DNA from: Gammaproteobacteria bacterium
GTDB taxonomy: Bacteria; Pseudomonadota; Gammaproteobacteria; SZUA-229
Assembly (NCBI GenBank): GCA_029882395.1
Contig: JAOUKT010000003.1
Span: forward strand, 35,039 to 99,038
DNA: 64,000 nucleotides
Reading direction: 5' to 3'
Below are positions 8,765-18,738 of the stretch, piece after piece (position 1 is the first letter of the stretch; each line of letters opens with the position of its first letter). The position numbers and the translations under genes are program-made. Below the pieces are notes generated by a model. That model saw nothing but the letters and a program-made list of their open reading frames with translations, searched no databases and had not been told where the DNA came from.

Positions 8765-10165
8765 ATGTCACAAGATTCAAATCAGGACAAAGATAAACTC
8801 TGGGGTGGCCGCTTTAGCGAGCCGACCGATGCCTTTGTTGAGCAATTTACGGCCTCAGTGAATTTTGATCAGCGCATGGCGCTGCAAGATATAGCCGGTT
8901 CACGGGTTCACGCCCGCATGCTGAGCAAGGTCGGCGTGCTCAGCCAGAACGACTGCGATGCGATTCAAAAGGGGCTGGATGAGGTTGAAAATGACATCGT
9001 CAGTGGCCGCTTCGAATGGTCTGTTGAGCTTGAAGACGTGCACATGAACATCGAAGCGGCGCTTACTGCGAAGATTGGTGACGCCGGTAAACGACTGCAT
9101 ACCGGGCGTTCGCGAAACGATCAGGTAGCAACGGATATCCGCCTTTACCTGCGGGAACAAATCAACTTTATTGTGGCTGAGATACGGCGTTTACAATCAG
9201 GCTTACTGGATCTGGCTGAGCGGGAATTCGATACGATTATGCCGGGTTTTACGCATTTACAGGTCGCACAGCCGATTACCTTCGGCCATCACATGATGGC
9301 CTGGTTTGAAATGATGCAGCGTGATGCCTCGCGCATGATGGATTGTCAGGTTCGCATGAATCAATCGCCTTTGGGCGCAGCCGCATTAGCGGGCACCAGT
9401 TACCCGATCGACAGGGAATTTAGTGCCGAGCAGTTAGGCTTTGATCAGCCAACCCGTAATTCACTGGACTCAGTCAGCGATCGTGATTTTGCAATCGAGT
9501 TTTGTGCCGCCTCTGCGCTGTTGATGACACACCTGTCACGCTGCTCTGAAGAGCTGGTGATCTGGTCGTCCGCGCAGTTTGATTTTATTGAGTTACCGGA
9601 CAGGTTCTGTACCGGTTCATCCATCATGCCGCAAAAGAAAAACCCCGATGTGCCAGAACTGGTTCGCGGCAAAGTCGGCCGTGTCAATGGACACCTGGTT
9701 AGTTTATTAACCCTGATGAAGTCACAGCCGCTGGCGTATAACAAAGATAATCAGGAAGATAAAGAGCCGCTCTTCGATACGATCGATACCGTCCGCGGTT
9801 CACTGCGTGCATTTGCAGATATGATGCCTGCGATTACCTGTAAAAAAGACAATATGTATAAGGCGGCTAAGCAGGGATTTTCAACCGCAACCGATTTGGC
9901 CGATTACCTGGTTCGCAAAGGCCTGCCATTCCGCGATGCTCATGAAGTAGTTGGCAAAGCCGTGGCATTGGGCGTCGACACGGCCAAAGACCTGAGTGAA
10001 ATGACACTGCCTGAGTTGCAGCAATTTTCAGATATGATTAGCGATGATGTGTTTGATGTGCTGACCCTGGAAGGTTCGGTTGCTGCCCGAAACCATATTG
10101 GCGGCACCGCGCCTGAACAGGTTAAAAAGGCCGTTGTTACAGGCCGTTTATTGATCCAGGACTAA
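8765..10165 (+). CDS. argH: argininosuccinate lyase
   Basis: The 466-residue enzyme splits argininosuccinate to arginine and fumarate, the last step of arginine synthesis. The fumarase/aspartase superfamily signature [12 protein letters not shown] begins at Gly284, with the catalytic Ser in that loop. [13 protein letters not shown] and the [11 protein letters not shown] substrate-binding segments are also present. Length is normal, there is no frameshift, and the protein is cytoplasmic. The gene diverges from algZ. Confidence 0.98.
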   Translation: MSQDSNQDKDKLWGGRFSEPTDAFVEQFTASVNFDQRMALQDIAGSRVHARMLSKVGVLSQNDCDAIQKGLDEVENDIVSGRFEWSVELEDVHMNIEAALTAKIGDAGKRLHTGRSRNDQVATDIRLYLREQINFIVAEIRRLQSGLLDLAEREFDTIMPGFTHLQVAQPITFGHHMMAWFEMMQRDASRMMDCQVRMNQSPLGAAALAGTSYPIDREFSAEQLGFDQPTRNSLDSVSDRDFAIEFCAASALLMTHLSRCSEELVIWSSAQFDFIELPDRFCTGSSIMPQKKNPDVPELVRGKVGRVNGHLVSLLTLMKSQPLAYNKDNQEDKEPLFDTIDTVRGSLRAFADMMPAITCKKDNMYKAAKQGFSTATDLADYLVRKGLPFRDAHEVVGKAVALGVDTAKDLSEMTLPELQQFSDMISDDVFDVLTLEGSVAARNHIGGTAPEQVKKAVVTGRLLIQD

Positions 10166-10168
10166 GGC

Positions 10169-10531
10169 TCAGCCCTGGTGGTCGGCTACTAGTAAAGCTT
10201 CGGGCACCTGGGTTTTAATCGCGGCTGATATTTCAAGTATCAGCCCGGGTACGGGTTTTATAGTGACCCATAAAAGATTCATTTTCATATTTAAATCCAC
10301 AAAAATGATCGTTTCCTTATAATAATTTAATACCTTTTCAATCTGGTTCAAGGTGTTCTGAATGTATTCATCTGACTGATGCTTGAGCTTTGGAATGATC
10401 ATCATGAAATCGCTAAGGGGTTTGCCATCTTCATCACGAGTCGGCGCGATTTCATGCAAAGGTACCGCAGGGCCGACTTTTGTGCCGGCTTTGGGTTGGG
10501 TGTTGCCGCTTAAGCGAATATCATTGGCCAT
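10169..10531 (-). CDS. conserved hypothetical protein, 120 aa
   Basis: I do not recognise a named family. The protein is soluble and has no signal peptide. The N-terminus is polar (KAGTKVGPAVPLHEIAPTRDEDG); the rest looks like an alternating helix/strand domain (IPKLKHQSDEYIQNTLNQIEKVL, then ETIIFVDLNMKMNLLWVTIKP and ISAAIKTQVPEALLVADH). The ordered hydrophobic pattern and a tail-to-tail junction only three bases from the argH stop make a real gene likely. Confidence 0.7.
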   Translation of the reverse strand: MANDIRLSGNTQPKAGTKVGPAVPLHEIAPTRDEDGKPLSDFMMIIPKLKHQSDEYIQNTLNQIEKVLNYYKETIIFVDLNMKMNLLWVTIKPVPGLILEISAAIKTQVPEALLVADHQG

Positions 10532-10717
10532 GGTCTCTGCTCAATCTTTTGCCTGGTTCGAGCATAAAGCAGAAGACGCCCTGCTGGCTAGTGCATTGAT
10601 CATGTTTTGTCTTTCAGCGATAAAACGAGATGACTGATTTGCAGCACTTTAAATCGATTTCAGCCAAACGGCCGGCATTAAGACGACTGTTTGCTGTTGC
10701 CGCTTAAACAGCTGGGC

Positions 10718-11389
10718 TTAGTTCAGTACTTTTTGCAGCCACTGACTAATGGCATCCAGCTCATCCGGGCCAACGCCATGACCAATATCATAACTATGCC
10801 ATTCCACCGGATAACCCATTGACGCCAGCTTGGCGTGTGATTTCTCTGCAACCGAATAAGCGATGACCTCATCGACTTTACCGTGTGCCATGAAGATAGG
10901 CGTGTTTTTGTTCGCATCGTGTGCATTGTCAGGATAAGCATCGTGTGATGGCAGGTAGCTCGATAGCGCCATGATGCCGGCGAGTTTACTGTGGTAGCGT
11001 AAACCGGTGTTCAGAGCAATCGCGCCGCCCTGTGAAAAGCCGGCAATGACAATGTTCTCAGAGGCAATACCGCGTTCGATTTCGGCTTCAATCAGCTGCA
11101 TTAATGCCAGTGTTGAATCATTTATGCCTTCAAAGTCTTCCTGACGGTCAATATCGCTGCTGCGAATATCATACCAGCCGCGCATGACCTGATTTTTGTT
11201 AATAGTAATACGCTGAAACGGGGCATGTGGGAAAATGAAACGATAGGCAACGTTAGTGGGCAGCTTCAGCTCCGGCACAATGGCTTCAAAATCATGGCCA
11301 TCGGCACCTAAACCATGTAGCCAGATAATGCTGTGGCTGGGTTTTTCGCCAGTAGAGCGCTCTATAAACTCAAGTTGTTGGATAGACAT
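10718..11389 (-). CDS. carboxylesterase/phospholipase family alpha/beta hydrolase
   Basis: The 223-residue cytoplasmic hydrolase belongs to the carboxylesterase/lysophospholipase (EstB/acyl-protein thioesterase-like) family. The nucleophile elbow is GFSQGG (Ser119), the catalytic Asp lies in HGKVDEVI and the His in DIGHGVGPDE. The N-terminal IIWLHGLGADGHDFE is the oxyanion-hole region of this family. The natural substrate, probably short acyl esters, cannot be deduced. It appears to be a single-gene unit. Confidence 0.93.
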   Translation of the reverse strand: MSIQQLEFIERSTGEKPSHSIIWLHGLGADGHDFEAIVPELKLPTNVAYRFIFPHAPFQRITINKNQVMRGWYDIRSSDIDRQEDFEGINDSTLALMQLIEAEIERGIASENIVIAGFSQGGAIALNTGLRYHSKLAGIMALSSYLPSHDAYPDNAHDANKNTPIFMAHGKVDEVIAYSVAEKSHAKLASMGYPVEWHSYDIGHGVGPDELDAISQWLQKVLN

Positions 11390-11502
11390 AATGGACTCGT
11401 CAGGGGTGATCGGTATTAAAGAGGCTGCATTTTGGTGGAAGTTAAGCCGCTTGGCAAGCCACAGGGCTGTATTATGCAGTTGAATTAAGTAGAATATGCG
11501 CC

Positions 11503-11646
11503 ATGCTAAAAAAATACTGGATAGTCGGTCTGGGTTGGTATTTGTGCCTGGGACTGAGCGTGATAATGGCTTTATCGTCCTGCGGTAAATCGGGCAAACT
11601 CTATTTGCCTGATGAAAAGGTCACTAGCATAAACAAACAGCAATAA
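11503..11646 (+). CDS. lptM: LPS-assembly-associated small lipoprotein LptM (YifL-like)
   Basis: This short gene encodes 47 residues: a membrane-spanning signal sequence, a lipobox ALSSC and the hallmark CGKSGKLYLP tail start, which corresponds to the CGxxGPLYLP signature of LptM/YifL. In E. coli LptM is an outer-membrane lipoprotein that aids LptD maturation in the LPS translocon. It sits 57 bases before lysA, its usual neighbour. The Pro of GPLYLP is Lys here, a small deviation. Confidence 0.88.
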   Translation: MLKKYWIVGLGWYLCLGLSVIMALSSCGKSGKLYLPDEKVTSINKQQ

Positions 11647-11703
11647 GCATTATTTTCTGCTTCCGTTTCAGTCAACTCTCTTTGAATTGTTAAGGTTTTA
11701 TCG

Positions 11704-12951
11704 ATGGATTTTTTTGAATACCGTGATGGCAATTTATTTGCCGAAGACGTCAATCTAAACGCGCTGGCAGAGACCTATGGTACGCCTGCGTATGTGTATT
11801 CGCGGGCAACGTTTGAACGCCATTACCGGGCGTTTGATGAGGCCTTATCGGCCGTGCCTCATCTGGTATGTTATGCGGTAAAAGCCAATTCAAATATTGC
11901 GGTACTGAACTTGCTGGCGCGCCTGGGTTCGGGATTCGATATTGTCTCAGGAGGCGAGCTTGAAAGGGTGATAGCCGCCGGCGGTGATGCAGCCAAAGTG
12001 GTTTTCTCTGGTGTTGGCAAAAGCCGGGCAGAAATGCTGCGAGCGCTGGAAGTCGGCATTTATTGTTTTAATGTTGAATCTGAAGCCGAGCTGGATCTGT
12101 TAAATGAGGTCGCGGCTGGTCTGGGCAAAAAAGCGTGTATATCGATCCGTGTGAACCCGGACGTCGATGCTAAGACGCACCCGTATATTTCTACTGGCCT
12201 GAAAGACAACAAGTTTGGCATCGACATTAATGATGCTGAGCGTGTTTATCAACGCGCGACAAGCATGGACAATATTGAAATAATCGGTGTGGATTGCCAC
12301 ATCGGTTCTCAGCTGACCGAGGTCAAGCCGTTTATTGATGCTCTGGATCGGGTATTGGTGCTGATTGATAAACTCGACAGCGCGGGCATTTCGTTGAGCC
12401 ATATAGACCTTGGTGGTGGATTAGGTATCCAGTATAAAGACGAAGTACCGCCCTCGCCGGCTGAACAGGCAACAGCTTTAGTGGCGAAACTAAAAAACCG
12501 CGGGCTTAAAGTGTTGATCGAACCGGGGCGAGCCATAGCGGGCAACGCAGGTGTTTTGCTGACCCAGGTGATGTATTTAAAACATAACGATCATAAAAAT
12601 TTTGCGATTATCGATGCGGCAATGAATGACCTGATGCGCCCCACTCTATATGGCGCCTGGCAGGACATTGTGCCGGTGCAACAAAACGCAGGTGCTACGA
12701 AAGTCTATGATCTTGTCGGGCCGATATGTGAGACCGGGGATTTTTTAGGCAAAGATCGTGAGTTAAATCTGCAACAGGGTGATATTCTGGCGGTTCGTTC
12801 TGCCGGCGCCTATGGTTTTACCATGAGCTCTAATTACAATACACGAGGCCGTGCAGTTGAGTTAATGGTTGACAAAGATCAGGTCCACATCGTGCGCCAG
12901 CGTGAACAAGCCGAGCAATTATTTAGCACGGAAAGCGTATTGCCGGATTAA
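11704..12951 (+). CDS. lysA: diaminopimelate decarboxylase
   Basis: The 415-residue PLP enzyme makes L-lysine from meso-diaminopimelate. The PLP-binding lysine is in CYAVKANSN (Lys60). Other signatures are SGGELERVIAAG, the GVDCHIGSQL and LGGGLGIQY barrel motifs, the EPGRAI phosphate-binding segment and CETGDFLGKDR, which carries the cysteine from the second subunit. The length is normal. It follows lptM, and dapF of the same pathway lies about 3.3 kb downstream on the same strand. Confidence 0.98.
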   Translation: MDFFEYRDGNLFAEDVNLNALAETYGTPAYVYSRATFERHYRAFDEALSAVPHLVCYAVKANSNIAVLNLLARLGSGFDIVSGGELERVIAAGGDAAKVVFSGVGKSRAEMLRALEVGIYCFNVESEAELDLLNEVAAGLGKKACISIRVNPDVDAKTHPYISTGLKDNKFGIDINDAERVYQRATSMDNIEIIGVDCHIGSQLTEVKPFIDALDRVLVLIDKLDSAGISLSHIDLGGGLGIQYKDEVPPSPAEQATALVAKLKNRGLKVLIEPGRAIAGNAGVLLTQVMYLKHNDHKNFAIIDAAMNDLMRPTLYGAWQDIVPVQQNAGATKVYDLVGPICETGDFLGKDRELNLQQGDILAVRSAGAYGFTMSSNYNTRGRAVELMVDKDQVHIVRQREQAEQLFSTESVLPD

Positions 12952-13124
12952 TTGCATTTAGACGTTTCTATTAGCGCTAAAGCCGGTGCATAATTAACGC
13001 TGTAGTGTGCTTTGGGCTTTTCACAGTGCAAGCACGGTGGCGGCAGGTTGAAGGCGCAAGAGAAAGCGTTAAGTCATTTTTAAGCCGCTACGCTGTTATT
13101 TCTCAAATCAGGGAGGGAGAGGAA

Positions 13125-13934
13125 ATGTCACGGATAATGACGCTAGTTATCTTTATTTCATATCTGTTCAGCAGTGCCGCATTAGCGGCAGACAAAGAGT
13201 TTCCGGGTCGTGATATTTATCTTGGCACGCCTTATATTGAGCTGGCAGCATTCCATCAACAGTTTAAGTATTTTATAGTTGTGGATGTGCGTTCACATTA
13301 TGAATATGAAACACTGCGTATTCTTGGCGCTATTAATATCCCCCTGAACTCCTCCGGCTTCATCCCAAAAATGCAACAGCTTCGCGATAATAACAAAGCC
13401 AAAAAAATCATAGTCTACTGTAATGGCAAGACCTGCATGAAATCCTACCAGGCCGCCAGCAAGGCAAAAGCCAGGGGAATAGAAGGCGTGATTGTTTTTG
13501 ATGCGGGCATTATGGATTGGGCCAGAGCATATCCTGCGCTAGCGGAGTTATTAGGAAAGTCGCCGGTTGATGCCAGCAAACTGATTAGCAAGGCGCGCTT
13601 TGACGAGCATTTATTGGCGCCGGATAAGTTTGCCGACATGACACAGGCCGCCGACGTCAGAGTACTTGATGTCAGGGACAGTGTTCAGCGTAGTGGCATG
13701 GGTTTATTTGTTGGCATTGAACATCAGGCGCCATTAGATGATAAAGAAAAACTGGAAAAACATATTCAAACAGCACTGGACGAAAACAAAACCCTGTTGA
13801 TTTATGATGAGTCGGGCAAACAGGTGCGCTGGCTGATGTATTGGCTAGAAGAAAAAGGACTGAAAAAGTATCTGTTTATGGAAGGCGGTGCACGGCTTTA
13901 TTTTAAGCAATTAAAGGCAAGACTAAAGCGCTGA
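13125..13934 (+). CDS. exported tandem rhodanese-like protein
   Basis: The ATG at 13125 is preceded by a strong GGGAGGGA ribosome site and gives a 269-residue protein with a signal peptide (about 1-22, cleavage after LAADK region). It has two rhodanese-like domains. The first carries the active-loop cysteine (VYCNGKTCMKS, Cys99). The second domain has YDESGKQVRW at the equivalent loop, with Asp instead of Cys, so it is probably catalytically dead. It likely acts in the periplasm on sulfur compounds or as a binding module; the substrate is unknown. A longer in-frame reading starting at 13005 lacks a ribosome site. Confidence 0.85.
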   Translation: MSRIMTLVIFISYLFSSAALAADKEFPGRDIYLGTPYIELAAFHQQFKYFIVVDVRSHYEYETLRILGAINIPLNSSGFIPKMQQLRDNNKAKKIIVYCNGKTCMKSYQAASKAKARGIEGVIVFDAGIMDWARAYPALAELLGKSPVDASKLISKARFDEHLLAPDKFADMTQAADVRVLDVRDSVQRSGMGLFVGIEHQAPLDDKEKLEKHIQTALDENKTLLIYDESGKQVRWLMYWLEEKGLKKYLFMEGGARLYFKQLKARLKR

Positions 13935-13944
13935 TGGGCAGGGC

Positions 13945-14145
13945 TCAGCCCCTGGTGACATTGCAAAGCGTTTGCTGCCAATCTAAACGAGGCGCTGTTT
14001 TTTCAAGTTTAAGAATGCGGCCCACTTCGTTTTCATACCAGCTGATATGACTGAGATTAGGTTCTGTTTCATAGGCCCACCACTGCCCATCTGCGTCTTG
14101 TGCAATATAGTTTGCCCAATCCGGTAAGTCTGATGATAAAGTCAC
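13945..14145 (-). CDS. conserved small hypothetical protein, 66 aa
   Basis: This is a small acidic, Trp-rich soluble protein: WANYIAQDADGQWWAYETEP, then a segment ending in RLDWQQTL. The pattern 'IAQDADGxWWAYE' recurs, to my recollection, in small uncharacterised gammaproteobacterial proteins. It converges on the rhodanese gene with an 10-base gap. No function can be assigned. Confidence 0.65.
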   Translation of the reverse strand: MTLSSDLPDWANYIAQDADGQWWAYETEPNLSHISWYENEVGRILKLEKTAPRLDWQQTLCNVTRG

Positions 14146-14274
14146 AATAGTCTGGCTTTGGCAGCTGTCATAGAATAGCCGTTGTCATGTTAAGCCATAT
14201 CGTTCGCTGGCGTTGGGCGTTATTAAATATATACTAACAAACATTCAATATCATGCTTTAAGAGGTAGCAAGCG

Positions 14275-15558
14275 TTGAAGTTCAATCGAATCATTTATTT
14301 ATTTCTTTTTATGCTGTTGCTGCTTGCGGCTTCCGTTATCACAGCCGCACTGTATTCTATTGACGACAATGCATTAGTTAGCTCGACCAGTGAACTGGTG
14401 ACAGAAGAAATGGAGCAAATTAAAGGCATCCTTAGAGCAAATAATCCATCGACAATACTGGCCACCGGAAACAAAAAACTACAGCTTAGCAACGAACAAA
14501 GCAATCAATTACTGCGTTACGTAAACCAGGTCTATTTACCGGCATTAAGAGCCCGCTCCATTTTTGATAAAGACCGTGTGTATTTGAAAGCATCATATGA
14601 GTTACCGCAGAATCCGTTAGGGCGTTTTTTTAATATGGCCGTTTTAATTAAAATTGAATACGGCAAATACCTGGTGATTGAAAAAATTAACTTTGGCCGC
14701 CTCTCGGTACCCAGGTTTCTTATTAATATGGCAAGCCCCTATGTGTTAGATGTGATTAAAAAACATTACGCCAGTTACGTTGCGCTCTGGGATCATGTTA
14801 AAAGAATTGATGTCAGCCGATCCGATATAACGCTGCATTATCAACTGGACAGAGCAGACCTCACTAGCCTTAAAAAGATGGCCAGCGAGGCCCTGCTTGA
14901 TGATGAGCTAAGAGCGCGCATTAATGCCTATCACGCTGAAATGGAGCAGATACTGGAACGCTTGCTGAGCAGAGAACAGTCGATTATTAATGTGATATCA
15001 CCGCTGTTTAGCTTTGCTGAAAAACGCTCGCGGTTAAACCATCAGCCGGTTGAAGAAAACAGGATCGCATTGCTGACGCTGGGTGCTTATATGGTAGGCA
15101 AAGCACCGGCAAAATATACCAGTGATAAACCCGTTAAAGTGCTGAAGAAAATCAAGTTCACGCTGAAAGAGCGGGCTGATCTGGCGAAGCATTTTCTGGT
15201 AAGTGCGGCAATTAATGCCGTTTCAGATGCGGCCTGGTCAAATGCCATCGGCTTGCAAAAAGAGCTCAAAGACTCAGATGGCGGCAGTGGATTTAGTTTT
15301 GTCGATTTGATGGCCGATATTGCCGGTAACAAACTGGCAGCATTAGCTTTTGATGCCTCAAGTGCGGCCATGCTGCAGCAGCGTTTAAAAAACATCAACT
15401 CTGAGCAGGCAATAATGGGCGACATCAGTTATTTGCCCGAAGGTTTAACAGCGGCTGAGTTCAAAATGGAATACGGCAGCACCCGCAGTGAAGAATACAC
15501 AGAAATGGTGCGCGAAATTGAAAGACGGTTATTGCTCTGCTCAGCGTATCAACGTTGA
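14275..15558 (+). CDS. membrane-anchored protein of unknown function, 427 aa
   Basis: Translation probably starts at TTG 14275, which has AAGAGGT 8 bases upstream and yields an N-terminal hydrophobic anchor or signal (residues 6-27); the first internal ATG would cut this helix. The rest is a long helical, soluble and presumably periplasmic domain. A conserved-looking segment SGFSFVDLMADIAGNKLA lies near residues 343-360. I do not recognise the family and see no catalytic motif. The stop is followed three bases later by the DUF938 methyltransferase start, so the two are probably co-transcribed. Confidence 0.7.
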   Translation: MKFNRIIYLFLFMLLLLAASVITAALYSIDDNALVSSTSELVTEEMEQIKGILRANNPSTILATGNKKLQLSNEQSNQLLRYVNQVYLPALRARSIFDKDRVYLKASYELPQNPLGRFFNMAVLIKIEYGKYLVIEKINFGRLSVPRFLINMASPYVLDVIKKHYASYVALWDHVKRIDVSRSDITLHYQLDRADLTSLKKMASEALLDDELRARINAYHAEMEQILERLLSREQSIINVISPLFSFAEKRSRLNHQPVEENRIALLTLGAYMVGKAPAKYTSDKPVKVLKKIKFTLKERADLAKHFLVSAAINAVSDAAWSNAIGLQKELKDSDGGSGFSFVDLMADIAGNKLAALAFDASSAAMLQQRLKNINSEQAIMGDISYLPEGLTAAEFKMEYGSTRSEEYTEMVREIERRLLLCSAYQR

Positions 15559-15561
15559 GCC

Positions 15562-16179
15562 ATGCTGTTTATGCATAAGCCCTTTGCCCAATCTTGTGAA
15601 GACAATAAACAGGTCATTCTTGAGCAGTTGAGAGAGCTGTTTGCCGGGGTCACAAGTGTGCTTGAGATTGGAAGCGGTACAGGCCAGCACGCGGTTTATT
15701 TTAGCCAGCATCTGCCGCATTTACAGTGGCAACCAACCGAGCTAAAAGCAAATTTGCCAGGGATCCAGCAATGGATAGATGACGCGGCGCTGAGCAATAT
15801 CCTGTTGCCACTGGAGCTGGATGTGATGCAGCAACCGGCCAGGCCGGCTGTTTTCGACGCCGTTTTTACTGCCAATACCCTGCACATCATGTCGATAAAA
15901 CATGTCGAGGCACTGTTTGCGGCTTTAGGCCAGTGGTTGCGCCCGGGCGGTTTGTTTTGTTGTTATGGCCCCTTTAACAAAAACGGCGCGTTTAGCAGTG
16001 AGAGCAATGCGAATTTTGACCGCTGGCTTAAACAAAGAGACCATCTAAGCGGCATCCGCGATATGGCCGAATTAAGGACTTTTGCCAGTCAGCAGGCTAT
16101 ACGGCTGGTTGAGGATATTGAGATGCCGGTAAATAACAGATTGCTGGTTTGGAAAAAAGAGCCGGTAGCGTTTAACTAG
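15562..16179 (+). CDS. DUF938 SAM-dependent methyltransferase
   Basis: The 205-residue protein matches the DUF938 family. It has the SAM-binding motif VLEIGSGTGQHAVYF, WQPTEL and the post-motif VFTANTLHIM plus GLFCCYGPFN. The substrate is unknown; the family is thought to be a class I methyltransferase. The start ATG lies three bases after the stop of the upstream gene. Confidence 0.88.
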   Translation: MLFMHKPFAQSCEDNKQVILEQLRELFAGVTSVLEIGSGTGQHAVYFSQHLPHLQWQPTELKANLPGIQQWIDDAALSNILLPLELDVMQQPARPAVFDAVFTANTLHIMSIKHVEALFAALGQWLRPGGLFCCYGPFNKNGAFSSESNANFDRWLKQRDHLSGIRDMAELRTFASQQAIRLVEDIEMPVNNRLLVWKKEPVAFN

Positions 16180-16277
16180 CCCGCGGTCGCCGTGCAGATC
16201 ACCACCGCACGTTTGAAGTCGCTTGTTTGCTTCAATATTTCTCATAAAAACAAGACCTTATATGTTATATTTTGAGC

Positions 16278-17108
16278 ATGATTGTTAACTTCACAAAAAT
16301 GCATGGGCTCGGTAATGACTTTATGGTGATTGATGCCATTAATCAAAGTCCTGTCTTAACGCCAGCGATAATAAAACAGTGGGCCGACCGCCACTTCGGT
16401 ATCGGTTTTGATCAGTTACTGCTGGTGCAAAAACCTGAGTCAAGCTCCGCCGAGTTCTTATACAGAATATACAATGCAGATGGCAGTGAAGTTGAGCAGT
16501 GCGGTAACGGAGCGCGTTGTTTTGCCCGCTTTGTAACGGAAAAAGGCCTGACTGAATCGGCAGATATTGCAGTCGAAACTAAATCAGGATTAATCCATTT
16601 GCGGCTGGTGAATGATGACCGGGTTGAAGTCGATATGGGGGCGCCGGAGATGAGGCCAGACGCGCTGCCGTTTATTGCCGAGCAGGCGTCTGTTGTTTAT
16701 AAGATTGAGGTTGACGGATCGAGTCTTGAGATAGGCGCCGTTTCAATGGGAAACCCGCATGCGGTGATCAAAGTAGAGGATATTGCATCAGCACCGGTCA
16801 AACGTCTGGGACCGATGCTAGAGTCGCACCCTCGATTTCCAAATCGGGTGAATGTGGGTTTTATGCAGGTTATAGATCGTACGCATATTCAACTGCGGGT
16901 TTATGAAAGAGGCGCGGGTGAAACACTGGCCTGTGGTACAGGCGCTTGTGCCGCGGTGGTATCAGGCATCCAACGCGGTTGGCTTGATGAGGAAGTCGAG
17001 GTAAGCTTAGCCGGAGGAAAACTTTTAATACGCTGGCAAGGTGGCAACACACCGGTATTGATGACCGGTTCAGCAACAACCGTATATGAAGGGCAGATAG
17101 CACTGTGA
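16278..17108 (+). CDS. dapF: diaminopimelate epimerase
   Basis: The 276-residue enzyme interconverts LL- and meso-diaminopimelate for lysine and peptidoglycan. The two catalytic cysteines are Cys75 ([12 protein letters not shown]) and Cys219 ([11 protein letters not shown]). The [11 protein letters not shown] start is diagnostic. I use the ATG at 16278 rather than the TTG two codons earlier. The gene heads a tightly packed dapF-DUF484-xerC unit that is conserved in many gammaproteobacteria. Confidence 0.97.
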   Translation: MIVNFTKMHGLGNDFMVIDAINQSPVLTPAIIKQWADRHFGIGFDQLLLVQKPESSSAEFLYRIYNADGSEVEQCGNGARCFARFVTEKGLTESADIAVETKSGLIHLRLVNDDRVEVDMGAPEMRPDALPFIAEQASVVYKIEVDGSSLEIGAVSMGNPHAVIKVEDIASAPVKRLGPMLESHPRFPNRVNVGFMQVIDRTHIQLRVYERGAGETLACGTGACAAVVSGIQRGWLDEEVEVSLAGGKLLIRWQGGNTPVLMTGSATTVYEGQIAL

Positions 17109-17806
17109 GCCAGCCATCGAATAAAACAAAAGTAAGTTCTGAGCTTGATGATCAGGCCGTTGCCGATTACCTTGAGCAAAATAAAGATTTTTTCAATCGA
17201 CATGCCAATTTACTGAGTAAGCTGGATATCAACCACGAGAGTGGCGCAGCGGTATCACTGATTGAAAGACAGGTGATCGTATTACGTGATAAAAACCAGC
17301 GTTTAGAAAGCAAACTCTATGAGCTGGTTTCTCTGGCCAGAGAAAATGAGCAGCTGAGTCGAAACATTCTGCAGCTGGTGGTGAACTTGTTGTGGAGTGA
17401 TGATCTGGAGTCGTTATTAAGTTCAGTCGTCGATGCCATGCGCCATGAGTTTCAGGTCGATTATGCCAGTGTGCATTTGATAACCGACGATAAATCGTTG
17501 TGCGATCAAATGCCGCAATGGTATCTGCATTCTGCCGACGAGCGTTTTGCCTCAATTCGTTCAGCGCTCGATAGCCGTCGCCCTTTATGCGGCCGGCTTA
17601 GCCAGCAGCAGATAGCCTGCCTGTTTGCAGAACACCATGAAGACATTCAGTCGGCAGCACTGATCCCCTTGATCTCAGGCGCAGTATTGGGCTTTATTGG
17701 TCTGGGCGCGCAGAGCCCGGAGCGCTTTACCCCGGCAATGGCGACAAACTTTCTCAGCCAGATTGGTGAGCTAGTCAGTGCTGCGATTGGTACTTACCAC
17801 AGCTAA
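17105..17806 (+). CDS. DUF484 family protein
   Basis: The 233-residue soluble protein has an N-terminal helical part ([19 protein letters not shown], then a heptad-like [17 protein letters not shown] segment) and a GAF-like C-terminal half (about 95-230). This is the DUF484 family, always found between dapF and xerC in gammaproteobacteria. Its role is unknown. The GTG start overlaps the dapF stop codon by four bases, which points to coupled translation. Confidence 0.92.
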   Translation: MSQPSNKTKVSSELDDQAVADYLEQNKDFFNRHANLLSKLDINHESGAAVSLIERQVIVLRDKNQRLESKLYELVSLARENEQLSRNILQLVVNLLWSDDLESLLSSVVDAMRHEFQVDYASVHLITDDKSLCDQMPQWYLHSADERFASIRSALDSRRPLCGRLSQQQIACLFAEHHEDIQSAALIPLISGAVLGFIGLGAQSPERFTPAMATNFLSQIGELVSAAIGTYHS

Positions 17807-18708
17807 TGGTGCTGCAGCAGCAAGTCAGCCGTTTTTATCAATACTTAGAAGCAGAAAAGCAGTACTCTGAGCACACTTTAAAAAACTACCGTCGTGATAT
17901 CACTGCGTTTCTGAGCTTTTGTGATGATCAGTCGATAGCTGATTTTAACACACTCGATTCCGCACACATCCGCCAGTTTGTCGCAAACCGTCACCGTCAG
18001 GGGCTGGGGGGGCGGAGCATACAGCGCCTGTTATCAGCCTTGCGCAGCCTGTTTCATTTTCTAAATAAACAGCGGCTGTTAACGCATAATCCGGCCAAGG
18101 GTGTTCGCGCGCCTAAAGCTGCGCGAAAGTTACCGGAAGTATTATCGGTTGCGCAGTTAGAGCAGTTATTGGAACTGCCCGGTGACGATATCCTGAGCCT
18201 CAGGGATAAAGCGATGATGGAATTAATGTATGGCTGCGGCCTGCGTCTAACAGAACTGGTGTCACTGGACTTATCTCAGCTTGATCAACAGCAGCAACTG
18301 CTGAACGTCACAGGTAAGGGCAATAAACAACGTTATCTGCCTTATGGTGCAAAAGCCAGGCGCTCGCTAATCGACTGGTTAGCGGTACGCGCGCAAATCT
18401 CAGCAACAGCAGAAACCGCGGTCTTTGTTAGCAGGCGCGGTAGCCGCTTAAAACAAAGCAGTGTTCAGCAGCGTTTAAAAAAATGGGCTATAACACAAGG
18501 ACTGGACGTCGAGTTGTATCCGCATAAGCTACGGCATTCATTTGCCTCACATATTTTAGAATCCAGTGGTGATATCAGAGCGGTACAGGAATTATTAGGG
18601 CATGAAAATCTCAGCACGACCCAGATCTATACGCACCTTGATTTTCAGCATTTAGCAAAAGTGTATGATCAGGCGCACCCACGAGCCAGAAAAAAGAATA
18701 ATAAATAA
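17806..18708 (+). CDS. xerC: tyrosine recombinase XerC
   Basis: The 300-residue recombinase resolves chromosome dimers at dif together with XerD. The N-terminal SAM-like DNA-binding domain is followed by the catalytic domain with Arg147 (CGLRLTEL), His240 and Arg243 (HKLRHS), His266 (LGHENLSTTQ) and the nucleophile Tyr275 (IYTHLD). The start overlaps the DUF484 stop by one base. The context is standard housekeeping, so this is XerC and not an integron or phage integrase. Confidence 0.97.
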   Translation: MVLQQQVSRFYQYLEAEKQYSEHTLKNYRRDITAFLSFCDDQSIADFNTLDSAHIRQFVANRHRQGLGGRSIQRLLSALRSLFHFLNKQRLLTHNPAKGVRAPKAARKLPEVLSVAQLEQLLELPGDDILSLRDKAMMELMYGCGLRLTELVSLDLSQLDQQQQLLNVTGKGNKQRYLPYGAKARRSLIDWLAVRAQISATAETAVFVSRRGSRLKQSSVQQRLKKWAITQGLDVELYPHKLRHSFASHILESSGDIRAVQELLGHENLSTTQIYTHLDFQHLAKVYDQAHPRARKKNNK

Positions 18709-18738
18709 ACCGGAATTAGCAGGCCCTGTGAGCAGCAG

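Noticed and set aside
10383..10637. 84-codon open frame on the plus strand after argH
   Set aside because: It lies mostly antisense to the better-supported gene at 10169-10531 and its protein pattern shows no constraint.
17806..18708. Tyrosine recombinase as a mobile-element integrase
   Set aside because: Position after dapF-DUF484 and full XerC signatures show it is the chromosomal dimer-resolution enzyme.
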